Assembly: GCA_031287655.1 (NCBI GenBank)
Contig: JAITSR010000085.1
Span: 1 to 5,611 of the forward strand
Source: Clostridiales bacterium
Lineage (GTDB): Bacteria; Bacillota; Clostridia; WRLR01
DNA: 5,611 nt
Direction: 5' to 3'
The translations under genes and the position numbers were made by a program. A model generated the notes under the pieces. The model was not told the DNA's origin. It saw only the letters and a list, made by a program, of their open reading frames with translations, and did no database searches. This document shows positions 1-4,524 of the stretch, one piece after another (position 1 is the stretch's first letter; each line of letters starts with the position of its first letter).

Positions 1-782
1 AACCCTTCGCGGATCGCGGCGGTCGCGGAGAACACGTCGAGCTTGTCGGGCGCGAGCGCGCGCAGCCGCGCGTTGGCCTCCTGCGTCAGCTCGGTGAAGA
101 TGTTGATCTTCGACACGCCCATGTGGATGATCTTTTTGAAGTCCTCGTCCGAAATGCCGGAGCCGCCGTGCAGCACGAGCGGGATCGAAATCGCCTTTTC
201 GAGCTTTGCGAGCACGTCAAAGTTGATCTTGGGCTTGCCGCGATACACGCCGTGCGCGTTGCCGATCGCGACCGCCAGCGCCGCGATCCCCGTCGCCGCG
301 ACAAATTTTACCGCCTCGTCCGGGTCCGTGTACTGGTAGTTGTCGGGGTCGTAGTCGCTGCCCTGCCCGACATGCCCGAGTTCCGCCTCGACCGGGATGC
401 CGAGCGGCCGACAGTATTCGACGACCTGCTTTGTGAGCCGGACGTTCTCGTCGAACGGCAGTGTGGACGCGTCGATCATGATTGAGGAAAAACCCGCGTC
501 GGCACAGCGTTTGCAAGCCTCAAAGGACTTTCCGTGGTCAAGGTGTACGACGGCGGGTATGGAGGCGTTCTTTGCCGCCGCGAGGATTGCCGGCGCATAG
601 ACGTCAAAATCCGCCATGCACGCGGGCGCGTCCGGGAACTGGAGGATCACGGGGGTCTTTGTCTCCTCCGCCGCGTCCATAATGCCGAGCAGCATCGTCG
701 GCGTCACAAAGTCATACGCGCCGATTGCGTATTGCTTTTTGCGCCCCTCAATCAAAATGTCGTTTAATGTCGCGAGAGCCAT
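1..782 (-). CDS. fba: Class II fructose/tagatose-bisphosphate aldolase, C-terminus cut off by window edge
   Basis: A cytoplasmic zinc aldolase that cleaves a ketose bisphosphate into dihydroxyacetone phosphate and glyceraldehyde 3-phosphate. The reading frame is open for 260 residues from the ATG at 780-782 to the window edge; the family is usually about 285-300 residues, so roughly 25-40 are missing. Visible motifs, in order: HLDHG at 80-84 (catalytic Asp82 and zinc ligand His83), MIDAS near 102-106, VEAELG at 131-136 (probable zinc Glu134), AIGNAHG at 172-178 (His177), LHGGSG at 204-209 (His205), and KINIFTEL at 225-232 with the phosphate-site Asn227. The loop after VEAELG (GSDYDPDNYQYTDP) lacks the GGxED-type sequence common in this family. 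A GGAAAGGA ribosome binding site lies at 793-800. Substrate choice (fructose versus tagatose bisphosphate) cannot be settled from sequence. Neighbouring beta-galactosidase would fit either. It lies 175 bases downstream of that gene and has its own promoter. Confidence 0.93.
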   Translation of the reverse strand, partial: MALATLNDILIEGRKKQYAIGAYDFVTPTMLLGIMDAAEETKTPVILQFPDAPACMADFDVYAPAILAAAKNASIPAVVHLDHGKSFEACKRCADAGFSSIMIDASTLPFDENVRLTKQVVEYCRPLGIPVEAELGHVGQGSDYDPDNYQYTDPDEAVKFVAATGIAALAVAIGNAHGVYRGKPKINFDVLAKLEKAISIPLVLHGGSGISDEDFKKIIHMGVSKINIFTELTQEANARLRALAPDKLDVFSATAAIREG

Positions 783-792
783 ATGCTTCGAG

Positions 793-800
793 TCCTTTCC
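793..800 (-). promoter_or_regulatory. Ribosome binding site of the aldolase gene
   Basis: On the minus strand this reads GGAAAGGA, ending 10 bases before the ATG at 780-782. It supports that ATG as the aldolase start. The protein then begins MALATLNDIL, a normal beginning for class II aldolases. Confidence 0.7.
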
Positions 801-847
801 ACAACCCATATTTTTGCCGATGTGAGATTCTACACCGTTTCGCCCTC

Positions 848-876
848 ATTCTATCACCGCGGGTCCGCGCTGTCAA
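848..876 (-). promoter_or_regulatory. Sigma-A promoter of the aldolase gene
   Basis: On the minus strand a perfect -35 hexamer TTGACA (871-876) is followed by exactly 17 bases and a TAGAAT -10 hexamer (848-853; 5 of 6 to TATAAT). Transcription would begin near 841, leaving a leader of about 58 bases before the ATG. The aldolase can therefore be expressed independently of the upstream beta-galactosidase. I saw no convincing cre site overlapping it. Confidence 0.8.
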
Positions 877-927
877 AAGCCGGAAGCCGTCGTAAAGCAA
901 CTGGTCAGCGGTTAACGTGCTCACAAT

Positions 928-948
928 CGCCGCCGACCCGCCGCCGAC
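928..948. repeat. Short direct repeat, 2 x 10 bp
   Basis: CGCCGCCGAC occurs at 928-937 and again at 939-948, just after the stop codon of the beta-galactosidase gene. It may be simple GC-rich slippage. I find no stem followed by a T-run in the 783-957 gap, so no intrinsic terminator is supported here for the beta-galactosidase transcript. Confidence 0.6.
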
Positions 949-957
949 AGGACCGTC

Positions 958-3069
958 TCAGACCTCCGTCAAAACGCGCGCGCCGTATGCGTCCAGCGTG
1001 AGCTGTCCCGCGAGTCCCGCTCCCGTCTCGATGTCCTGATAGGGGCGCGGCAGCGTGAATGTCACGGGCGTCTCATTAAAGTTCAGTACGAAGATAAACG
1101 CGCGGCCGTCCTTTTCGCGCAGCGTCGCGCTGACGCCCTCCGGCAGCCCGCCCGGAATCCCGCCGAGCGCGGCCGCGATACCGGCCTCCCGCATAAGCTC
1201 CCGGTAGAACGCCGCGAGGAAGGCCTCGTCCGGGCGCGCGGCGATAAAATACGCCGTACCTTTGCCAAAGCGGTTCCGCAGCACGACCGGCTTTCCGGCG
1301 TAAAAATCCGCGCGGTACGCCGCGAGCGTCTCCGCGGTCGTGGGCCGGACGAGTTCGCACAGCTCGCGCACCTCACACTCCCCGCCGCCCCACGCAAAAC
1401 CGTTGCGTTCGCCGTCCCACAGCGCGTCGATTTCCTCGGTCGCAAGCCCGAACACGTCGGTCAGTCCGTGCGGAGTCTTGCCGAGCCGGCACAGGTCGTT
1501 CTCATTTACGAGACCGGAGAGGTATGTGCCGACGAGTGTTCCGCCGCCCTCGACAAACGCGCGCAGCTTCTCCGCGATCCCGGCGCGCTGCAAATAGAGC
1601 ATCGGCGCGGCGATCAGCTTATAGCCGCGATCCTTAAGCGGACATTCCATGTCGACGACGTCGGCCGACGCGCCTTGCGCCCACAGCGCCCGATAGTGGC
1701 CGAACACGGCGTCGGGGTAGTTTGTGCCGGTGTTGCGCGGCCCTTTGGCCTCCGCGAGCGCCCACCGGTTCTCCTGATCAAAGATCACGGCGGCCTGCGG
1801 CCGCACAAGGCTCCCCGACAGCCCCGCGGCGGACAGCGCCGCGAGCCTCTGCCCGACCTCCGCGACGTCCCGGAATACGCGCGTGTCCGCCGTGCCGTCG
1901 TGTCCGACGACCGCCCCGTGCAGCTTCTCGCTGCCCCCGCGGCCTTTGCGCCACTGAAAATACTGCACGGAGTCCGCCCCGTGCGCGACCGCCTGCAGAC
2001 TCGAAAGCGCGTGCATACCGGGGCGCTTCAGCTTGGACGCCCCGTTCCAGTTCACGACGCTCGGCGTGCTCTCCATCAGCAGCCACGGCGCGCGCTCCGG
2101 GTGCATACAGCGCATATAGTCGTGCGCGAACGCGGTCAGCGCGCCCCGGCGCGCGCCGCTCATATCCGGCCTGTGCCACTCCGGGTAGCTGTCCCACGAG
2201 ACGACGTCCAGCACATTCCGGAACTTCCCGTAGTTTAGGCCTTCGTAAAAACTCATGAAGTTCGTTGTGACCGGCAGGGTCGACCCGCCCGCGCGGACGG
2301 CCGTCTTTTCATGGGCGCAGAACTCGACGGTCTTTTGCGTCACAAAGCGCTTCCAATCGAGCACAAGGCCGTGAACATTGTGCTCGCCGCGCCGCGAAGG
2401 GGCCTCGACCTGCTCCCACGCGCTGTAGCTGTGGCTCCAAAAAGCCGCCCACCACTCGGCGTTCAGGGCGGTGAGCGTACCATACTTCTCCTTCAGCCAG
2501 CCGCGGAAGGCCTCTTGGCAGAGCGGGCAGAAGCACTCCCCGCCATACTCGTTCGAGAGATGCCACGCGATCACGCCGGGGTGCTCGCCAAAACGCTCCG
2601 AGAGGCGCTTGTCGATCTGCCAGACCTTTTCGCGGTAGACGGGCGAGGTATAGCAGTGGTTATGCCGCCCCTCCATCAGATTGCGCTCAAGGCCGGGCCC
2701 GACGCGCAGCACCTCGGGATAGGCCCGCGCGAGCCATGCCGGGCGCGCGCCGCTGGGCGTCGCGAGGATCGTGAAAATGCCGTTCCGGTGCAGATTGCCG
2801 ATGATTTCCTCGAGCCAGTCAAAGCGGTAGTCCCCTTCGGAGGGCTCGAGCGCCGCCCATGCGAAAATCGCGAGCGAAACGCAGTTGACCTTTGCGCGTT
2901 TCATCAGGTCAATGTCCGCGGCGAGGATGTCCGGTCTGTCGAGCCACTGATCGGGGTTGTAGTCGCCGCCGTGCAAAAGCGCCGCCCCGTCGCGCCAAAG
3001 CGGCGCCCCGTCTCTCAGAGCCGCCGCGCCGCCCCCGACCTCCGCGGCTTTTTTTCGATATGCTCCCAT
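958..3069 (-). CDS. GH42 beta-galactosidase
   Basis: A glycoside hydrolase family 42 enzyme that hydrolyses terminal beta-galactosides by a retaining mechanism. No signal peptide is visible, so it is probably cytoplasmic and acts on imported oligosaccharides. It is complete at 703 residues from the ATG at 3067-3069, a normal length. Residues about 34-400 form the TIM barrel: GGDYNPDQW at 34-42, WHLSNEYGG with the acid/base Glu174, and LLMESTPS with the nucleophile Glu333. Cys139 plus the CFCPLC cluster (Cys179, Cys181, Cys184) match the structural zinc site of GH42 enzymes. Residues about 422-635 are the middle trimerisation domain and about 646-703 the small C-terminal beta domain. The start is the ATG preceded by AGGGGGG; an in-frame TTG six bases upstream lies too close to that site. 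The first 33 residues are longer than usual and contain a duplicated heptad. The gene follows the three-gene cassette by 39 bases with no strong promoter of its own visible. Confidence 0.97.
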   Translation of the reverse strand: MGAYRKKAAEVGGGAAALRDGAPLWRDGAALLHGGDYNPDQWLDRPDILAADIDLMKRAKVNCVSLAIFAWAALEPSEGDYRFDWLEEIIGNLHRNGIFTILATPSGARPAWLARAYPEVLRVGPGLERNLMEGRHNHCYTSPVYREKVWQIDKRLSERFGEHPGVIAWHLSNEYGGECFCPLCQEAFRGWLKEKYGTLTALNAEWWAAFWSHSYSAWEQVEAPSRRGEHNVHGLVLDWKRFVTQKTVEFCAHEKTAVRAGGSTLPVTTNFMSFYEGLNYGKFRNVLDVVSWDSYPEWHRPDMSGARRGALTAFAHDYMRCMHPERAPWLLMESTPSVVNWNGASKLKRPGMHALSSLQAVAHGADSVQYFQWRKGRGGSEKLHGAVVGHDGTADTRVFRDVAEVGQRLAALSAAGLSGSLVRPQAAVIFDQENRWALAEAKGPRNTGTNYPDAVFGHYRALWAQGASADVVDMECPLKDRGYKLIAAPMLYLQRAGIAEKLRAFVEGGGTLVGTYLSGLVNENDLCRLGKTPHGLTDVFGLATEEIDALWDGERNGFAWGGGECEVRELCELVRPTTAETLAAYRADFYAGKPVVLRNRFGKGTAYFIAARPDEAFLAAFYRELMREAGIAAALGGIPGGLPEGVSATLREKDGRAFIFVLNFNETPVTFTLPRPYQDIETGAGLAGQLTLDAYGARVLTEV
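2971..3012 (-). repeat. 21-bp imperfect tandem duplication inside the beta-galactosidase gene
   Basis: Two adjacent 21-base units, 2971-2991 and 2992-3012, match at 18 of 21 positions. On the minus strand they encode DGAPLWR (residues 20-26) followed by DGAALLH (27-33), directly before the conserved GGDYNP strand. The in-frame duplication lengthens the N-terminal arm ahead of the barrel. Confidence 0.85.
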
Positions 3070-3077
3070 TCGCAAAG

Positions 3078-3084
3078 CCCCCCT
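3078..3084 (-). promoter_or_regulatory. Ribosome binding site that decides the beta-galactosidase start
   Basis: The minus strand has an AGGGGGG purine run about 8 bases before the ATG at 3067-3069 but only about 2 bases before the in-frame TTG at 3073-3075. This favours the ATG. Confidence 0.7.
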
Positions 3085-3108
3085 GAATATGGATATGATT
3101 TAATTTAC

Positions 3109-3357
3109 TTAGTCGGTCGCACTATCTATCGCGCTCTGCATCTGCGCGTGTTCACGCTGAATTTTGATGTATTCCTCAACCTCGCCAATCACGCCCTGCG
3201 TTCCGGTTAGGTGAAACGGTTCGTAACCGATTTCAACAAAACGAAGTATTCTGTACTTTGCGTCAAGGTCAACAAATTCGCGCGGTTTCAATTCGTGACG
3301 ACGCATATAAGCATTGGCAATTTCCGCTTGCAGATATGCTACTTGATTTATTTTCAT
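3109..3357 (-). CDS. DUF3791-like small protein, third gene of the cassette
   Basis: An 82-residue soluble, mostly helical protein beginning MKINQVAYLQ. Its central part, a conserved-looking GYEPFHLTGTQGV (residues 44-56) followed by the acidic helix GEVEEYIKIQ, resembles the YxxxHxxG...EDIxxYI pattern of DUF3791 proteins. Those are small proteins frequently encoded beside DUF3990 genes; this is from memory and not from a search. The ATG at 3355-3357 is chosen because an ideal GGAGGTG lies 7 bases upstream (3365-3371). A longer reading from 3507 would overlap the previous gene heavily and adds a sequence that looks like out-of-frame translation. Four bases separate it from the stop of the preceding gene, so the two are almost certainly cotranscribed. 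GC content is low compared with the beta-galactosidase. A plausible role is antitoxin or partner of the DUF3990 protein; that is inference. Confidence 0.8.
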   Translation of the reverse strand: MKINQVAYLQAEIANAYMRRHELKPREFVDLDAKYRILRFVEIGYEPFHLTGTQGVIGEVEEYIKIQREHAQMQSAIDSATD

Positions 3358-3361
3358 TTGC

Positions 3362-3604
3362 TTACACCTCCAACCAACGCTCAACATCTTGCCTACGCTC
3401 CGCGTCAAGCATATCAAGAATATATTCCGGACTTTCAAGATATAGATACGATTGCGGGCGAGACAAAACAGCATAAGTTTTTGTCGCCATAAGCTCGCGC
3501 ATAGCATTTGTTATTGACAGTCCGTTTCTTTCAGAAAGCAGCTCCGATATTCTCGCTGTCAAGAGGTTAATCACAAAATAGGCGTTTTGTTCGTCTGATT
3601 TCAT
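3362..3604 (-). CDS. Small helical protein, second gene of the cassette
   Basis: An 80-residue acidic protein with no membrane segment. It appears to be helical throughout: residues 8-25 form an amphipathic helix (YFVINLLTARISELLSE), residues 29-41 a second helix (LSITNAMRELMAT), then TKTYAVL and the segment LYLESPEYILDML (54-66). This arrangement, a helix, an 'xSxxxAM' helix, then a short 'LY.ESP.YI' segment, is reminiscent of small proteins that sit with DUF3990 and DUF3791 genes in Bacillota, but I cannot assign a named family. Its ATG overlaps the stop of the DUF3990 gene (ATGA at 3601-3604), a sign of translational coupling, and GAGGGT lies 9 bases upstream (3614-3619). Such tight coupling is common for toxin and antitoxin pairs. 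A DNA-binding or toxin-neutralising role is possible but unproven. Confidence 0.8.
   Translation of the reverse strand: MKSDEQNAYFVINLLTARISELLSERNGLSITNAMRELMATKTYAVLSRPQSYLYLESPEYILDMLDAERRQDVERWLEV
3365..3371 (-). promoter_or_regulatory. Ribosome binding site that decides the start of the third cassette gene
   Basis: GGAGGTG on the minus strand, 7 bases before the ATG at 3355-3357 and lying within the last codons of the previous gene. It is the strongest ribosome binding site in the window and fixes the 82-residue reading. Confidence 0.8.
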
Positions 3605-4146
3605 AATAGTTGCACCCTCTTTTCAAATTTCAGCAGATTTGTCGCTCTTTGCGTGGCAAACAGCCATTGTGTAGGCAATTTCTCCGCTTTTATCAGTTGG
3701 AGAAATATTGCTACCGCTGAATCAGAGCCGGGTTCGCCGAAGTTGCCGAGTAGATAGTTCTGAATTGTTATACGAGTGTCGTCGTTAGCGGTTGCCCCGA
3801 TAACTAAGTCGTAATCGTGCCGCGCCCTAGAATCGGAGCGGTTGTGAACTACGAAATCTACCCAATTGGTATCCGGCGAATCAAACCGTTTCACGTTTAG
3901 TTTATCCAAATCCGATTGCTGTAATGAGTACGAATAGACATATATTTTCACGTCACGTCTTATTTCTACTTCATTAAGGCGTTCGCGTTCAATTCGTTGA
4001 TTACGCTCGGCGATACTTACTGCGTGTTCATAACTTTGCGTCGCGTAAAAACCTTTTCCGAAATCCTTGAACGGTTTGCCGCGAGTTACGTCAATCGCCG
4101 CAAAGTCGTGCGTCGTACCGTGATAGAGCGTGATTGTGTTGTTCAT
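3601..4146 (-). CDS. DUF3990 protein, ADP-ribosyltransferase-like, first gene of the cassette
   Basis: A 181-residue soluble protein. Features typical of DUF3990: LYHGTTHD at 7-14 (His9), DFGKGFYAT at 28-36 with the following helix YEHAVSIAERNQRI, NWVDFVVHNR at 94-103, DYDLVIGATANDD at 111-123, and a C-terminal LPTQWLFATQRATNLLKF. The YHGT and GKGFYAT pair is the layout of ADP-ribosyltransferase-fold proteins (NAD-binding His and Tyr). From memory DUF3990 is placed in that superfamily, so an NAD-dependent modifying or NAD-consuming activity is a reasonable guess; no reaction is shown here. The catalytic Glu of H-Y-E enzymes cannot be placed with certainty. The start ATG (4144-4146) has AAAGGT 5 to 10 bases upstream and follows a leader with a consensus -10. 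It is first of three tightly packed genes and is GC-poor compared with the flanks, pointing to transfer. Likely the effector of a toxin-antitoxin or defence module. Confidence 0.87.
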   Translation of the reverse strand: MNNTITLYHGTTHDFAAIDVTRGKPFKDFGKGFYATQSYEHAVSIAERNQRIERERLNEVEIRRDVKIYVYSYSLQQSDLDKLNVKRFDSPDTNWVDFVVHNRSDSRARHDYDLVIGATANDDTRITIQNYLLGNFGEPGSDSAVAIFLQLIKAEKLPTQWLFATQRATNLLKFEKRVQLL

Positions 4147-4164
4147 AGCTTACCTTTCATTCAT

Positions 4165-4179
4165 AGCACTACGCGTGCT
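4165..4179. repeat. Inverted repeat in the cassette leader
   Basis: AGCAC at 4165-4169 and its complement GTGCT at 4175-4179 flank TACGC. It lies between the predicted transcription start (about 4199) and the ribosome binding site of the DUF3990 gene, where it could be an operator bound by a cassette protein or a small mRNA hairpin. The arms are only 5 bases, so chance is possible. Confidence 0.4.
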
Positions 4180-4205
4180 TGTACCTGATACATTTTCGCA
4201 CAATT

Positions 4206-4236
4206 ATTATACTATCTTGCTCTGCCACTTTAACAA
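4206..4236 (-). promoter_or_regulatory. Promoter of the three-gene cassette
   Basis: The minus strand carries a perfect TATAAT (4206-4211). The best -35 candidate is TTGTTA at 4231-4236 (4 of 6 to TTGACA), with a spacer of 19 bases, longer than ideal. Transcription from about 4199 would leave a leader of about 53 bases before the DUF3990 ATG. A promoter immediately before the first cassette gene supports treating the cassette as a self-contained unit. Confidence 0.6.
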
Positions 4237-4326
4237 ACCCAACCCTTGCATACAACCGAATCGGCCGGTAAAATCCCACTCATATCGTTCATCCCGCATT
4301 GGGCTTCGATGAATTATCATGACACC

Positions 4327-4354
4327 AGTATAGCATAACCACGTCATTTGGCAA
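4327..4354 (-). promoter_or_regulatory. Second minus-strand promoter, extended -10 type
   Basis: The minus strand reads TTGCCA (4349-4354; 5 of 6 to TTGACA), 16 bases, then TATACT (4327-4332; 5 of 6 to TATAAT) preceded by TGC, an extended -10 element. It points toward the cassette and the beta-galactosidase, with a start near 4320. It may be the original promoter of the beta-galactosidase, or an additional cassette promoter. Each match is visible in sequence; the role is inference. Confidence 0.5.
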
Positions 4355-4356
4355 CC

Positions 4357-4382
4357 AGTGGAAATCAAAAGTGGAAATCGAA
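4357..4382. repeat. 13-bp tandem repeat beside the minus-strand promoter
   Basis: AGTGGAAATCAAA (4357-4369) is followed directly by AGTGGAAATCGAA (4370-4382), matching at 12 of 13 positions. It begins 3 bases upstream of the -35 hexamer at 4349-4354, a position typical for an activator bound as a direct-repeat dimer. Confidence 0.85.
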
Positions 4383-4398
4383 AGCTCCAAAACAGAGT

Positions 4399-4428
4399 TG
4401 TGTCCGTGTGTCCGGCCCGTGTGTCCGG
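4399..4428. repeat. Direct repeats upstream of the kinase promoter
   Basis: CCGTGTGTCCGG occurs at 4404-4415 and 4417-4428, a 13-base period. The core TGTGTCCG occurs three times, at 4399-4406, 4407-4414 and 4420-4427. The block ends about 6 bases before the candidate -35 element of the kinase promoter, so it could be a regulator binding site. Confidence 0.8.
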
Positions 4429-4433
4429 GTCCG

Positions 4434-4463
4434 TTTGCAGGATCGCGCGCGGCGTGGTATCAT
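4434..4463 (+). promoter_or_regulatory. Candidate kinase promoter, extended -10 type
   Basis: TTTGCA (4434-4439; 4 of 6 to TTGACA), an 18-base spacer, then TATCAT (4458-4463; 5 of 6) preceded by TGG, forming an extended -10. Transcription would start near 4470, just ahead of the cre site. A perfect TATAAT at 4491-4496 is an alternative -10, but its nearest -35-like hexamer, TTGAGT at 4463-4468, is 22 bases away. The active promoter is not certain; the cre site would affect either one. Confidence 0.5.
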
Positions 4464-4473
4464 TGAGTCAACG

Positions 4474-4487
4474 TGAAAGCGGTCACA
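4474..4487 (+). promoter_or_regulatory. cre site, CcpA operator
   Basis: TGAAAGCGGTCACA matches the catabolite-responsive element consensus TGWNANCGNTNWCA at every specified position. It lies just downstream of the start predicted for the extended -10 promoter and also upstream of the TATAAT at 4491, both positions where CcpA with HPr-Ser-P usually represses. It implies that the kinase is turned down when a preferred sugar is plentiful. Confidence 0.7.
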
Positions 4488-4507
4488 ATTTATAATCATA
4501 ATCATGG

Positions 4508-4514
4508 AGAGGGG
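4508..4514 (+). promoter_or_regulatory. Ribosome binding site that decides the kinase start
   Basis: AGAGGGG ends 10 bases before the ATG at 4525. The in-frame ATG at 4504 lies upstream of this site and has no purine-rich sequence before it, so 4525 is the better start. Confidence 0.65.
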
Positions 4515-4524
4515 TTTCGCACAT

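Larger units (their letters stand above)
4147..4524. other. Divergent control region between the cassette and the sugar kinase
   Basis: These 378 bases contain no convincing protein gene. Going rightwards they hold the cassette's leader with an inverted repeat, the cassette promoter, a stretch of about 110 bases with only a doubtful 37-codon reading on the minus strand (4207-4320), a second minus-strand promoter, two pairs of direct repeats with a 13-base period, and the kinase promoter area with a cre site. Composition moves from AT-rich on the left to GC-rich after about 4400. Confidence 0.8.

Noticed and set aside
783..957. Intrinsic terminator after the beta-galactosidase
   Set aside because: I looked for a GC stem followed by a T-run on the minus strand and found only a TTTT without a supporting stem, overlapping the aldolase promoter.
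1468..2238. 256-codon open frame on the plus strand
   Set aside because: It lies wholly antisense to the GH42 gene, is rich in Arg, Pro and Ala as expected of GC-driven shadow frames, and shows no motif.
3073..3075. TTG as the start of the beta-galactosidase
   Set aside because: It is only about 2 bases from the purine-rich ribosome binding site, whereas the ATG six bases downstream is at normal spacing.
2311..3210. 299-codon open frame on the plus strand
   Set aside because: Antisense to the GH42 gene and the end of the third cassette gene; its composition changes abruptly where it leaves the GC-rich gene, as a shadow frame would.
3109..3507. Longer 132-residue version of the third cassette protein
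   Set aside because: It would overlap the second gene by about 145 bases, and the extra N-terminus looks like out-of-frame translation. The ideal GGAGGTG before the ATG at 3357 supports the 82-residue form.
4130..4312. 60-codon plus-strand frame in the control region
   Set aside because: It starts inside the DUF3990 gene on the opposite strand, has no ribosome binding site and crosses the cassette promoter.
3085..4500. Target-site duplication or terminal inverted repeats bounding the cassette
   Set aside because: ATGATT-like strings occur near both edges (about 3094 and 4490), but they are short, AT-rich and not exact beyond a few bases, so no element end can be claimed.
4504..4506. ATG at 4504 as the kinase start
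   Set aside because: No ribosome binding site precedes it, and the good purine run at 4508-4514 lies downstream of it and serves the ATG at 4525.
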